Shown here piece by piece: positions 54,461-63,591 of a stretch of DNA of 64,000 nt (its first letter is position 1; each line of letters begins with the position of its first letter). The notes beneath the pieces were generated by a model. The model worked only from the letters and a program-made list of their open reading frames with translations, searched no databases and was not told where the DNA came from. Origin of the DNA: G965222505 sp965222505 (lineage in GTDB: Bacteria > Bacteroidota > Rhodothermia > Rhodothermales > DATKEJ01); the NCBI GenBank assembly GCA_965222505.1, contig OZ244956.1:3224001-3288000 (forward strand), read 5' to 3'. The position numbers were made by a program, and so were the translations under genes.

Positions 54461-55135
54461 ATGGCTGAAACAGCCGTTCAAACTGCACCTGCCAAAGTAT
54501 CGGAGCCCTTGCTCTCGAAGAAGAACCGTCGGCTCGTTACCGATCCGTTTGACGACAACAACCCCATCACCGTACAGGTCCTTGGGGTCTGTTCGGCCCT
54601 GGCCGTGACGACGCAGTTGAAGCCGTCTCTGGTCATGGCCCTCTCGGTGATTGTGGTGCTTACCTGTGCCAACGTTATCATCTCCGCGCTCCGAAAAGGG
54701 ATTCCCTCACGCATTCGGATGATCGTGCAGCTCACCGTTATCGCTGGACTGGTGATTCTCGTGGATCAGGTGTTGAAAGCGTTCGTCTTTGATGTCAGCA
54801 AGCAGCTCTCGGTCTACATCGGCCTGATCATTACCAACTGTATTGTGATGGGCCGGTTGGAAGCCTTCGCAATGGGCAACAAGCCTTGGGCCTCCCTGCT
54901 GGACGGGATTGGCAACGGGATCGGATACGGCGTGATCCTGATTGTGGTGGCTTTCTTCCGCGAACTGTTTGGATCGGGCACCCTGTTCGGATTCCAGGTG
55001 ATGCCGCAGTTCATGTATGATCTCGGTTACGTCAACAATGGCATCATGCTGACGTCTGCCGCAGCCATGTTCATCATCGGTATCATCATCTGGATACAAC
55101 GCTCGCTGAACCCCAAACTGATCGATATTTCCTGA
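54461..55135 (+). CDS. nqrD: Na+-translocating NADH:quinone reductase subunit D
   Basis: This 224-aa integral membrane subunit has six expected helices. It contains LVTDPFDDNNPITVQVLG and ITNCIVMGRLEAFA, conserved in NqrD/RnfE; the Cys in TNC helps ligate the iron centre within the membrane between NqrD and NqrE. It is slightly longer than the E. coli-type counterparts owing to the N-terminal 20 residues. Confidence 0.95.
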   Translation: MAETAVQTAPAKVSEPLLSKKNRRLVTDPFDDNNPITVQVLGVCSALAVTTQLKPSLVMALSVIVVLTCANVIISALRKGIPSRIRMIVQLTVIAGLVILVDQVLKAFVFDVSKQLSVYIGLIITNCIVMGRLEAFAMGNKPWASLLDGIGNGIGYGVILIVVAFFRELFGSGTLFGFQVMPQFMYDLGYVNNGIMLTSAAAMFIIGIIIWIQRSLNPKLIDIS

Positions 55136-55192
55136 CCCTGAGGCCTTGACCGCATTTGGGTTGGCCTCCACCGGACCCTACAGAAATTGATT

Positions 55193-55804
55193 ATGGAACT
55201 CGTCAACATTTTTATTCGATCCGCTTTTATTGAGAACATGATCCTGGTGTATTTCCTGGGGATGTGCTCCTTCCTGGCGGTTTCCAAAACGGTCAAGACG
55301 GCCTTCGGGTTGGGGCTGGCCGTGATCTTCGTGCTCGGTATTACCGCGCCGATCAACTGGCTGGTCAATACGTACCTGCTTGAAGAAGGCGCTTTAGCCG
55401 GTATTTCGCCCGCACTGGAAACGGTAGACCTGACGTTTTTGCAATACATCGTCTTCATCGCAGTCATCGCGTCGATGGTGCAGTTGGTAGAGATCGTGGT
55501 GGAGCGGTTCTTCCCGCCGTTGTACACATCGCTCGGCATCTTTCTGCCGCTGATTACGGTGAACTGTTCGATCCTCGGTGGGTCCCTGTTTATGGTCGAG
55601 CGTGAGTACAGCTTTGCCGAAAGTACGGTGTTTGGTCTGGGTTCCGGCTTTGGATTTTTCCTCGCCATTGTGGCCTTGGCCGCCATTCGTGAAAAACTGC
55701 GCTATGCCCACATTCCTGCACCCTTGCGCGGGCTGGGTCTAGCTTTCATTGTAACCGGCCTGATGGGGCTGGCCTTTATGAGCCTGGCCGGGATTCAGTT
55801 GTAG
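55193..55804 (+). CDS. nqrE: Na+-translocating NADH:quinone reductase subunit E
   Basis: This is a 203-aa protein from the ATG at 55193 (an upstream TTG at 55187 is unlikely). It is an integral membrane subunit paired with NqrD; both have the same fold in inverted topology. FIRSAFIENMILVYFLGMCSFLAVS contains the conserved Cys of the FeS site, and the other is in ITVNCSILGG. The iron centre is shared with NqrD. It lies 57 bases after nqrD. Confidence 0.95.
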   Translation: MELVNIFIRSAFIENMILVYFLGMCSFLAVSKTVKTAFGLGLAVIFVLGITAPINWLVNTYLLEEGALAGISPALETVDLTFLQYIVFIAVIASMVQLVEIVVERFFPPLYTSLGIFLPLITVNCSILGGSLFMVEREYSFAESTVFGLGSGFGFFLAIVALAAIREKLRYAHIPAPLRGLGLAFIVTGLMGLAFMSLAGIQL

Positions 55805-55916
55805 TGCAGTGCAGGTCCTGACGTGTATACATTACTATACGTGGGTGCCTTGTTGATGAGGATATTGCGCAATACGCTAAAAAAAGACTATACCTAAGAA
55901 AACGAACCCATCCATT

Positions 55917-57167
55917 ATGGATATTCTGAATTTGCTTCCGGTAACCCTCGCCAGCATCGGGGCCTTCGTGGCCGTCATTTTGGTGCTTGTGGGGTTGTTG
56001 ATCCTCGCTAAAGAACGACTGGTGCCCAGTGGCGATATCAACCTCATTATCAATGGGGAAGACCCCATGATTGTGCAGCCCGGCTCTACGCTGCTTACAG
56101 CCCTCTCCGAGAAAGCCATCTACTTGCCCTCGGCCTGTGGCGGCGGTGGGACCTGCGCCATGTGTAAATGCCAGGTGATGGATGGGGGCGGTGATGTCCT
56201 GCCGACCGAGATGAACCACCTCTCTCGCAAAGAAGCCCGGGAACACTGGCGGCTGGCCTGCCAGGTGAAGGTGAAGCAGGACATGGACATCAAGGTGCCA
56301 GAGGAAATCTTCGGCATCAAGAAGTGGGAGTGCGAGGTGGTCAGCAACCACAACGTGGCGACCTTCATTAAGGAGTTCGTGGTGAAACTGCCCGAGGGTG
56401 AAATCCTGGAGTTTGAGTCTGGGGGCTATATCCAGATCGACGTTCCGCCAATCACGGTGCATTACAAGGACTTTGACATCGAAGAAGAATACCATCCGGA
56501 TTGGGACAAATTCGGCCTGTGGAGCCTCGTGATGAAAAACGACGAGCCCATCTTCCGGGCCTATTCCATGGCGAATCATCCCGCCGAAGGCAACATCGTG
56601 ATGCTCAACATCCGGATTGCAAGCCCGCCGTGGGACCGCGCCAAAAAGACCTGGATGGACGTTAACCCCGGCATTTGCTCCTCATATGTGTTCTCCCGGA
56701 AACCCGGAGACAAGGTGACCATCTCCGGACCGTATGGTGAGTTCTTCATCAAGGAAACAGGCAAGGAAATGGTCTACATCGGCGGGGGAGCCGGGATGGC
56801 CCCGCTGCGGTCGCACATCTTCCACCTGTTTCATACCCAGGAGACCGACCGTAAGGTCTCGTACTGGTATGGTGGCCGCTCCCTCCGGGAATTATTCTAC
56901 ACGGACCACTTCCGTAAAATCGAGGAAAAGTTTCCAAACTTCTCATACCACATCGGCCTCTCCGAGCCCCTACCGGAAGACAACTGGGATGGCCCCGTCG
57001 GGTTCATCCACCAGGTCGTTTTCGACAACTACCTGAAAGACCATCCCGAACCGGAAGAAATCGAATACTACCTCTGCGGCCCGCCGCTCATGCTCAAGGC
57101 CGTCAGGAATATGCTTGATGAATTGGGTGTGCCGGAAGAAAACATCGCCTTTGACGACTTCGGCTAA
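55917..57167 (+). CDS. nqrF: Na+-translocating NADH:quinone reductase subunit F
   Basis: This 416-aa subunit admits electrons from NADH. It has an N-terminal membrane helix (about residues 6-30), a [2Fe-2S] ferredoxin domain with cysteines in PSACGGGGTCAMCKC and ACQVKV, then an FAD domain (FRAYSMANHP) and an NADH domain (GGGAGMAPLRSHI, YWYGGRSLRELFY, EYYLCGPPLM). The catalytic Cys region near the C-terminus (LCGPP) is intact. It lies 112 bases after nqrE. Confidence 0.96.
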   Translation: MDILNLLPVTLASIGAFVAVILVLVGLLILAKERLVPSGDINLIINGEDPMIVQPGSTLLTALSEKAIYLPSACGGGGTCAMCKCQVMDGGGDVLPTEMNHLSRKEAREHWRLACQVKVKQDMDIKVPEEIFGIKKWECEVVSNHNVATFIKEFVVKLPEGEILEFESGGYIQIDVPPITVHYKDFDIEEEYHPDWDKFGLWSLVMKNDEPIFRAYSMANHPAEGNIVMLNIRIASPPWDRAKKTWMDVNPGICSSYVFSRKPGDKVTISGPYGEFFIKETGKEMVYIGGGAGMAPLRSHIFHLFHTQETDRKVSYWYGGRSLRELFYTDHFRKIEEKFPNFSYHIGLSEPLPEDNWDGPVGFIHQVVFDNYLKDHPEPEEIEYYLCGPPLMLKAVRNMLDELGVPEENIAFDDFG

Positions 57168-57175
57168 TACGCAGC

Positions 57176-58222
57176 ATGAACAGTTTCGCATTCATCAAAA
57201 GGGGGATGTCCATGTGGCCGCCCCTTTTTTTGTGGGGCCTCGTGGGGCTGGTCCTGGCCATTGGGTGCCAAGCCCCGCTGCCAGAGGCCGTATCGTTTCA
57301 AGGCCGGACGATGGGGACGACCTACAGCGTTACCTATGTGCCGCTGGATGGTGCCACGATGGTCCTCCAGCCGGACGTAGACGTACTCCTGGCGAAAATC
57401 AACCAGTCGCTGTCTACCTACATCGATACGGCCCTGATCTCGCGCATCAACACAGCCACAGATACCACAGCCCGGCACGAAGTCGATACCCATTTCAAGA
57501 CCGTATTCGAACGTGCCAAGACCATCCATCCCGATACCGACGGGGCTTTCAATCCGGCCCTCGGCCCGCTGATTGAAGCCTGGGGGTTTGGTACCCAGGA
57601 CCCCACGCCGCTGGACAAGGCCACCGTTGACTCACTCTTGAACCTGAGTGCTTTCGAGGCTTTTACCCTGGAAGGGGATGTATTGCGAAAGAACATGGCC
57701 CATGCCCGATTGGATTTTGGCGCTATTGCCAAAGGGTACGGGGTGGATGCGGTCGGGCAATTGTTGGAAAACCAGGGGGTGGCGCAGTATTTCGTGGAGA
57801 TTGGGGGGGAAGTACGGACGAAAGGACGGCATCCAGTGGGCCGTGCGTGGCAGGTGGCGGTCGAGCGTCCGACGCCGGAGGAACGGGCCATTCAGGCCGT
57901 GGTCGCGTTGGAGGATGGTGCCATGGCAACCTCTGGCAACTACCGCAATTTTTACGAGCGTGACGGCGTCAAATATGTACATACCATCAATCCCTACACC
58001 GGCTATGCCCAGGCCAGCACACTGCTGAGCGCCTCCGTGCTGGCCGCCGATTGCATGACCGCCGATGCCTATGCTACAGCATTCATGGTGATGGGGTTTG
58101 AAGGGGCACGGGCGTTTGTAGAAGGCCGCACGGACCTAGACGTGTACTTGATCGGGGGGGATGAGGGGGGCGACTATGTGGAGTACATGACGCCGGGGTA
58201 TGCTGCGAAGGTATTACCCTAA
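57176..58222 (+). CDS. apbE: FAD:protein FMN transferase (ApbE), lipoprotein
   Basis: This 348-aa Mg2+-dependent enzyme transfers FMN from FAD to the Thr of SGAT motifs, here in NqrB and NqrC. The signal is a lipoprotein type ending LAIGC, so it is periplasmic and membrane-anchored. Visible motifs include GRTMGTTYSVTY, LDFGAIAKGYGVD, EIGGEVRTKG, ATSGNYRNFY, HTINPYTGYA and the Mg2+ site TADAYATAFMVMG. It begins eight bases after the nqrF stop, completing an operon that encodes both the complex and its flavin-insertion enzyme. Confidence 0.95.
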   Translation: MNSFAFIKRGMSMWPPLFLWGLVGLVLAIGCQAPLPEAVSFQGRTMGTTYSVTYVPLDGATMVLQPDVDVLLAKINQSLSTYIDTALISRINTATDTTARHEVDTHFKTVFERAKTIHPDTDGAFNPALGPLIEAWGFGTQDPTPLDKATVDSLLNLSAFEAFTLEGDVLRKNMAHARLDFGAIAKGYGVDAVGQLLENQGVAQYFVEIGGEVRTKGRHPVGRAWQVAVERPTPEERAIQAVVALEDGAMATSGNYRNFYERDGVKYVHTINPYTGYAQASTLLSASVLAADCMTADAYATAFMVMGFEGARAFVEGRTDLDVYLIGGDEGGDYVEYMTPGYAAKVLP

Positions 58223-58314
58223 GTTCGTAGTGCGCACTTTAGTGCGCTTTTTGAAATGTAAGAATGATCGCTGGAGCGATCACTACAAACAGCGTGGGGC
58301 GTGGCTGAAACGGA

Positions 58315-58539
58315 TCAGTTCAATTGCAGGGCAGGTGCATCATGTTTTTCTGGATCGTAGGCGCAGGGTTCTTCGGCTTTTTTACCGCATACGGTGCACT
58401 CGCCCAGTTCGTTTTTGAGATAGGGGTTGTTGCTGCTGCACGTGCCGCGGAATTCGCCGTCCTTGACGAGCAAGATCCGTGTGGCAATCAAGGCAAAGGC
58501 GAGGCCGAGGAGGCCGACCGTAAGAAGCACCGTGGTCAT
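58315..58539 (-). CDS. Small four-cysteine membrane protein, possible NqrM counterpart
   Basis: This is a 74-aa protein from the ATG at 58539. A single N-terminal membrane helix (VLLTVGLLGLAFALIATRILL) is followed by GEFRGTC and a Cys-rich end: Cys34, Cys48, Cys51, Cys59. NqrM of Vibrio, needed to insert iron into the NqrD/E site, is likewise a short one-helix protein with four conserved cysteines. The resemblance in size, topology and Cys count, together with its place beside nqr-apbE (convergent, 92 bases away), leads to the proposal. Cys spacing does differ from NqrM as I recall it. Confidence 0.65.
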   Translation of the reverse strand: MTTVLLTVGLLGLAFALIATRILLVKDGEFRGTCSSNNPYLKNELGECTVCGKKAEEPCAYDPEKHDAPALQLN

Positions 58540-58543
58540 GATA

Positions 58544-58605
58544 GTTGATAGTCCGCCCACTACGCGGGCTCGTTGTTGATAGTCCGCCCACTTGCGTGGG
58601 CTTGT
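58544..58605. repeat. Two tandem copies of a 31-base unit
   Basis: Each unit starts GTTGATAGTCCGCCCACT and ends GTGGGCTTGTT or a variant. The second unit contains a perfect GCCCAC-TTGC-GTGGGC hairpin; in the first unit only four pairs remain. It lies just upstream of the four-Cys protein gene. Confidence 0.8.
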
Positions 58606-58763
58606 TGTTAGCGCTCCACATTTAATGCCCAGCGTTACATTTGTTCCAGGCGCCTGAAACACATCCCTTCGCCATTTTTCCAAATTTGGAGTCGTTGATT
58701 TCTGTTGGTTAAGCCCTTATCTTTCTGGTCTCGAAAAAATCGTGGATCACTCGATTTTTCAGG

Positions 58764-58834
58764 TGCCCGGTCGTCTAATGGCAGGACAGCGGCCTTTGGA
58801 GCCGTACGTGGAGGTTCGAGTCCTCCCCGGGCAG
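58764..58834 (+). tRNA. tRNA-Gln (anticodon TTG)
   Basis: The 71 nucleotides fold as a full cloverleaf. The acceptor arms TGCCCGG and CCGGGCA pair completely. The D stem is GTCT/GGAC, the anticodon stem GCGGC/GCCGT with loop CTTTGGA (anticodon TTG), and the T stem GGAGG/CCTCC with loop TTCGAGT. CCA is not encoded. It lies 91 bases upstream of prs. Confidence 0.95.
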
Positions 58835-58925
58835 CAATCAGGTGCATATGTAATCATATGGCATTTTTTTTCAGGGGACGCGTGTCCCCTTTTGTTTGGG
58901 TAGCCCAAGCGGTCAGGTCACACCG

Positions 58926-59888
58926 ATGAGTGGCATTAATCTAAGTAAGGTCCACGGATCTCCGATCACGATTTTCTCCGGGCGTTCCAATCCGTCCCTG
59001 GCGGCAGATGTAGCTGCCCAGTGTGGTAAGCGGCTCGGGGCAATCACCATCAAAAATTTTGCCGACGGCGAGATTTACGTCAAGTACGAAGAGTCTATCC
59101 GGGGCACCGACCTGTTCATCATTCAAAGTACCTCGCCCCCGGCGGATCACTGGCTGGAACTGTTGCTGATGGTGGATGCGGCCAAGCGGGCTTCGGCGGC
59201 GCGCATCACGACGGTCATTCCGTATTTCGGGTATGCCCGGCAAGACCGGAAGGATGTGCCCCGTGTCTCGATTGCGGCCAAGCTGTGTGCCAACCTGTTA
59301 CGACGTGCCGGCACCGACCGCATCCTCACGATGGACCTGCACGCGCCCCAGATTCAGGGGTTCTTTGATGTGCCCGTAGACCATCTGTACGGCTCCCGCT
59401 TGTTCATTGAGTACATGCGCAAGGTAGACCGGAAAAATTTGGTGGTGGTGGCCCCTGATGTAGGAGCATCCAAGCGGGCACGGGCGTATGCCTCATTGCT
59501 CCACTGTGACATGGCGATTATCGACAAGCGTCGACCCCGGCAGAATGAGGTCGAAATAATGAACGTCATCGGTACGGTGAAGGACAAAAACGTCCTGATC
59601 GTTGATGACCTGATCGATACCGCCGGTACCCTGACCCGTGCTGCCCAGGCGCTGCGTGACAAAGGGGCCCTTGACATTGTAGCAGCCTGTACGCATCCGT
59701 TGCTGTCCGGGCCGGCCTACGAGCGCATTGAGTCCTCGCCGATTACCAAGCTGCTGGTGACCAACACGATCCCGCTGCGCCGTACCTCGGACAAAATAGA
59801 GGTCCTCAACGTCGGCGAATACTTTGCCGATGCCATTGAGCGCATCAACAGCGATGCCTCGGTATCGACGCTGTTTGCAGAACTGTAA
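58926..59888 (+). CDS. prs: Ribose-phosphate pyrophosphokinase
   Basis: This is a 320-aa protein from the ATG at 58926 (an in-frame GTG or ATG upstream would add non-conserved residues). It makes PRPP from ribose 5-phosphate and ATP. Signatures are complete: IKNFADGEIYVKYEESIRG, IPYFGYARQDRKD, the flexible loop around RVSIAAKL, LTMDLHAPQIQGFFDVPVDHL, VVVAPDVGASKRARAYA and the PRPP loop VLIVDDLIDTAGTL. Length and spacing are normal for the class I enzyme. It is followed after 79 bases by rplY and then pth, a common bacterial order. Confidence 0.96.
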   Translation: MSGINLSKVHGSPITIFSGRSNPSLAADVAAQCGKRLGAITIKNFADGEIYVKYEESIRGTDLFIIQSTSPPADHWLELLLMVDAAKRASAARITTVIPYFGYARQDRKDVPRVSIAAKLCANLLRRAGTDRILTMDLHAPQIQGFFDVPVDHLYGSRLFIEYMRKVDRKNLVVVAPDVGASKRARAYASLLHCDMAIIDKRRPRQNEVEIMNVIGTVKDKNVLIVDDLIDTAGTLTRAAQALRDKGALDIVAACTHPLLSGPAYERIESSPITKLLVTNTIPLRRTSDKIEVLNVGEYFADAIERINSDASVSTLFAEL

Positions 59889-59967
59889 CGCGTGCACAAC
59901 TGAATTTTGAAGCAAAACACGGCGCCGGTCTAATGCCTGCACCGAAACTTTAGAAGGTACCTGTATT

Positions 59968-60603
59968 ATGGATATTATCACGCTAGACGCGACGGCCCGT
60001 GAGACGGGCAAAAAAGCGGCAAAGGCGGTACGCAAAACCGGCCATGTACCGTGTGTGCTGTATGCCAACGGTGTAGACCCGGTGCACTTCCATGTGCCGC
60101 AACTGGCCTTGCGCCCACTCATCTACACGGATGAGGCCCACCTGGTGGAAGTAAAAGTGGACGGCAATGCTTGGTCCTGCATCCTGAAGGAAATGACCTA
60201 CCATCCGGTTACGGATGCGCCGCTGCACGCCGATTTTCAGGTACTTCAGAAAGATCACAAGATCCAGCTTAGTGTACCGGTGCACTTCATCGGCACCCCG
60301 TTTGGGGTTCGCCAGGGAGGGCGCGTGCGCTTCGTTACCAATCGCGTGGAAGTCGAATGTTTGCCTAAAGACATTCCGTCCCAGATTGACGTCAACATCG
60401 AAGACCTCGATTTTCACGATTCCCTTTACGTCTCTGATCTGGAGGAGGAGGACATTACCTTCCTGGATAGCGAAGACCTTGCCCTGGTGATGGTTCTGCC
60501 GCCCCGTGCCGAGATCGAAGAAGAAGAAGAAGAGGAAGAAGGCGCACTGGAAGAAGGCGAAGCCGCCGAAGGCGAAGAAGGAGACGAAACCGCCGAGGCG
60601 TAA
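59968..60603 (+). CDS. rplY: 50S ribosomal protein L25/general stress protein Ctc
   Basis: This 211-aa 5S rRNA-binding protein is the long (TL5/CTC) form. The N-terminal L25 domain (residues 1-95) has ARETGKKAAKAVRKTGHVPCVLYANG, and the C-terminal beta domain contains VPVHFIGTPFGVRQGGRVRF. It ends in a strongly acidic low-complexity tail rich in Glu (from about residue 180), encoded by repeating GAA/GAG codons. A strong terminator hairpin follows, yet the pth start lies within 80 bases downstream. Confidence 0.93.
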   Translation: MDIITLDATARETGKKAAKAVRKTGHVPCVLYANGVDPVHFHVPQLALRPLIYTDEAHLVEVKVDGNAWSCILKEMTYHPVTDAPLHADFQVLQKDHKIQLSVPVHFIGTPFGVRQGGRVRFVTNRVEVECLPKDIPSQIDVNIEDLDFHDSLYVSDLEEEDITFLDSEDLALVMVLPPRAEIEEEEEEEEGALEEGEAAEGEEGDETAEA

Positions 60604-60630
60604 TCGTACATCCGCATCGTTTTATTCAAC

Positions 60631-60675
60631 CATCCAACCCCGTGGGCACCGGCCGGCGGGGTTGGATGCATTTTT
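60631..60675 (+). terminator. Terminator hairpin after rplY
   Basis: CATCCAACCCCG (60631-60642) pairs perfectly with CGGGGTTGGATG (60657-60668), giving a 12-base-pair stem with a 14-base loop, followed by CATTTTTGG with a run of five T. The pth start codon is only eight bases after the T run, so it could also modulate pth expression. Confidence 0.8.
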
Positions 60676-60682
60676 GGTCTGT

Positions 60683-61321
60683 ATGGCACGCATCAAACGC
60701 CTACTGGTCGGGCTCGGTAATCCGGGGCCGGAATACGACGGCAGCCGGCATAACATTGGCTTCGAAGTGGTCAATGCCGTGGCAGAGAAACGTAACGTAG
60801 AATGGCAGTCTACCGTTGATGCAGGCTTTTTTGACCGGTTGCGCAGGTTCGGCCGTGTGGCACCGGGAGCCCACACGCTTGGCGAAGGCCGGTTCAGCGG
60901 GGCATCCTTCGCTGTACTCAAGCCATTGAGCTATATGAACCGGAGTGGCGAGGCCGTAGCCCCCATCTTGCGGCGGTACCAGTTGAAGCCGGAAGATCTC
61001 CTCGTTGTTGTGGATGATATCAACCTTCCGGTAGGTGCCATTCGCATCCGGCCCCGTGGCAGCGCCGGGGGGCACAACGGTCTTGAAGATATTGCTAACC
61101 GCTTAAATTCCGAAAATTTTCCAAGAATGCGGATAGGTGTGGGCAGTAACTTCGAGCGTGGTGGGCAAGCACGGTATGTGCTTTCACCATTTACAGCGGA
61201 AGAGCAACCGATCATGGAAGAGACGGTGCAACGTGCAAGGGATGCTGCGCTTACGTTTGTGTCGCACGGTGTCGGGGCAGCCATGAATCGTTATAATCGC
61301 AAGACCGGGGCGGACGGATAG
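60683..61321 (+). CDS. pth: Peptidyl-tRNA hydrolase
   Basis: This is a 212-aa protein from the ATG at 60683; the longer open frame upstream overlaps rplY and is lysine-rich by chance. The enzyme frees tRNA from prematurely released peptidyl-tRNA. The core is VGLGNPGPEYDGSRHNIGF with the catalytic His, LLVVVDDINLPVG with the catalytic Asp, and RGSAGGHNGL. The length is normal. It sits directly downstream of rplY with a terminator hairpin in between. Confidence 0.94.
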   Translation: MARIKRLLVGLGNPGPEYDGSRHNIGFEVVNAVAEKRNVEWQSTVDAGFFDRLRRFGRVAPGAHTLGEGRFSGASFAVLKPLSYMNRSGEAVAPILRRYQLKPEDLLVVVDDINLPVGAIRIRPRGSAGGHNGLEDIANRLNSENFPRMRIGVGSNFERGGQARYVLSPFTAEEQPIMEETVQRARDAALTFVSHGVGAAMNRYNRKTGADG

Positions 61322-61464
61322 CGCCGCCCTTTTGCATTTTTTAAATCCTGAACACCCCGATCGGGGAGTGTGGAAGCGCCTCCAAGGCGGCCAAACCTCC
61401 ACGCAACGACCCGTATAGGAACCGCACTGGGCCTGCACGGTCGGGATCAACCCTGATTACATAT

Positions 61465-63558
61465 ATGAACATCCAAACCCTTACTTACCTGGTGCCGGTA
61501 GCCGGTCTACTTGCCCTACTCTACGCCTTCGTGCGTACGCAGTGGATCGGCAAGCAAGACGTTGGCACCGAACGTATGGCCGAAATTGCCGGAGACATCG
61601 CCGACGGTGCGCGGGCCTTCCTGAACCGGGAATACCGCGTGCTGGTCATTTTTGTATTGGTGGTGGCCGTCTTGCTCGGCTTTGCCAATGCGACCCAGGC
61701 CGATTCTTCCTGGCTCATCGCTGTTTCCTTCATGGTAGGGGCGCTGTGCTCGGGCCTGGCCGGGTTCATCGGTATGCGTGTGGCAACCAAGGCCAACGTA
61801 CGTACAACCCACGCGGCCCGCGAAGGCCTGGGGCCTGCCCTGAACGTGGCGTTCTCTGGTGGCCTGGTGATGGGCCTGAGTGTTGTGGGCCTCGGCTTGC
61901 TGGGCCTCGGGGCACTTTTTCTGGTCTATAGCGGCATCGGCTGGAGTATGACCAAGATCATTAACGTGATCGCCGGGTTCTCCCTCGGCGCGTCCTCGAT
62001 TGCCCTGTTTGCCCGTGTAGGGGGTGGGATCTACACCAAAGCCGCTGACGTTGGGGCAGACCTGGCCGGGAAGGTCTACGAAGGCATTCCCGAAGATGAC
62101 CCCCGCAACCCCGCCACCATCGCAGACAACGTAGGCGATAACGTCGGTGATGTGGCCGGTATGGGCGCTGACCTCTTTGAAAGCTACGTCGGGTCCATTA
62201 TCGGGACGATGGTCCTCGGCGCGGCCTTTCTGCCCTCAATGCAGGCCGCCGGTTTTGCCGACATCTCTGCCGTGGTCTTGCCGCTCGTGCTGGCCGGGGT
62301 CGGGATTCTGGTCTCGATTGCCGGTTCGTTCTTCGTCAAGGTCAAGGAAGGGGGTAACCCGCAAAGCGCCCTGAACACAGGCGAATTTGGTGCAGCAGGC
62401 ATCATGGCTATCCTGTCCTATTTCATCATCGGTATGATGCTGCCGGAGTCCTGGACGGCTGATACACCCATCGTGGGTACCTTCACCTATTCATCCCTCG
62501 GGGTCTTCTGGGCCGTGCTGATCGGCCTCGTTGCCGGAACGCTGATTGGCCTCGTCACGGAATATTTTACCTCGACGCACACCAAGCCCGTGGCGGGTAT
62601 CGTCGACCAAAGTGTGACGGGTGCGGCCACCAACATCATTGCTGGTCTCGGCGTGGGTATGTTCTCCACCGGTATCCCGGCGCTGATTCTGGCGTTGGCT
62701 ATCGTGGGGGCCCATTACTTTGCCGGGCTCTACGGCATCGCCATCGCTGCCGTAGGGATGCTCTCCGTGACGGGCATTCAGTTGGCTGTTGATGCCTACG
62801 GCCCGATTTCGGATAATGCGGGCGGGATCGCCGAGATGGCGGAATTGCCACCGGAGGTTCGCGAACGGACCGACAAGCTGGACGCCGTCGGGAACACCAC
62901 GGCTGCCATCGGGAAAGGGTTTGCCATCGGCTCGGCTGCGCTTACGGCCCTGGGGCTGTTTGCTGCCTACATGCAACAAGCCGGTGTCGAGAACATCGAC
63001 GTAGCCCAACCCATTATCCTGGCCGGGTTGCTGATCGGGGCCATGTTGCCTTACGTCTTCAGTGCTATGGCGATGGGGGCCGTGGGCCGTGCCGCTGGCG
63101 ACATGATCAAGGAAGTGGGTCGGCAGTTTGAAGAAATCGTCGGCCTGCGTGAAGGTACTGCCCGCCCGGATGCTGCGCGCTGTGTGGACATTTCCACGCA
63201 AGCAGCCATCCGTGAAATGGTGTTGCCCGGCCTCATGGCCGTTGCCATGCCCGTGATCATCGGGTTCATCGACAAAAGCATGCTTGGGGGTATGTTGGCC
63301 GGTGTAACGGTATCCGGTGTACTCTTCGCCATCTTTCAGTCCAATGCCGGTGGGGCCTGGGACAATGCCAAGAAGCGCATCGAAGGCGGTGTGGTCATTG
63401 ACGGACAGACCTACGGTAAGGGCACCAATGCCCATAAGGCTGCTGTGGTAGGAGATACTGTAGGGGATCCGCTTAAAGATACCAGTGGCCCGAGCCTCAA
63501 CATCCTGATCAAGCTCATCGCTGTGGTGGCCCTCGTCATCGCGCCGCTGATTGCTTGA
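61465..63558 (+). CDS. hppA: Membrane-bound ion-pumping pyrophosphatase, K+-dependent type
   Basis: This 697-aa polytopic enzyme couples pyrophosphate hydrolysis to H+ or Na+ transport. The active-site segments are present: DVGADLAGKVYEGIPEDDPRNPATIADNVGDNVGD and the C-terminal AHKAAVVGDTVGDPLKDTSGPSLNIL. In DAVGNTTAAIGKGFAIGSAALTAL an Ala sits where K+-independent enzymes have Lys, indicating the K+-dependent class; Na+ versus H+ specificity cannot be read with certainty. About 15-16 membrane helices are expected. With the Na+-NQR nearby a Na+-pumping role is attractive but unproven. The 143-base gap upstream has no gene. Confidence 0.95.
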   Translation: MNIQTLTYLVPVAGLLALLYAFVRTQWIGKQDVGTERMAEIAGDIADGARAFLNREYRVLVIFVLVVAVLLGFANATQADSSWLIAVSFMVGALCSGLAGFIGMRVATKANVRTTHAAREGLGPALNVAFSGGLVMGLSVVGLGLLGLGALFLVYSGIGWSMTKIINVIAGFSLGASSIALFARVGGGIYTKAADVGADLAGKVYEGIPEDDPRNPATIADNVGDNVGDVAGMGADLFESYVGSIIGTMVLGAAFLPSMQAAGFADISAVVLPLVLAGVGILVSIAGSFFVKVKEGGNPQSALNTGEFGAAGIMAILSYFIIGMMLPESWTADTPIVGTFTYSSLGVFWAVLIGLVAGTLIGLVTEYFTSTHTKPVAGIVDQSVTGAATNIIAGLGVGMFSTGIPALILALAIVGAHYFAGLYGIAIAAVGMLSVTGIQLAVDAYGPISDNAGGIAEMAELPPEVRERTDKLDAVGNTTAAIGKGFAIGSAALTALGLFAAYMQQAGVENIDVAQPIILAGLLIGAMLPYVFSAMAMGAVGRAAGDMIKEVGRQFEEIVGLREGTARPDAARCVDISTQAAIREMVLPGLMAVAMPVIIGFIDKSMLGGMLAGVTVSGVLFAIFQSNAGGAWDNAKKRIEGGVVIDGQTYGKGTNAHKAAVVGDTVGDPLKDTSGPSLNILIKLIAVVALVIAPLIA

Positions 63559-63591
63559 TGCATTGCGGGTGCGGTCAATAATTGGAACCGT

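Noticed and set aside
60506..60682. 5' extension of pth overlapping the acidic tail of rplY
   Set aside because: The lysine-rich extension is the out-of-frame reading of the Glu codon run; the Pth family start fits 60683.
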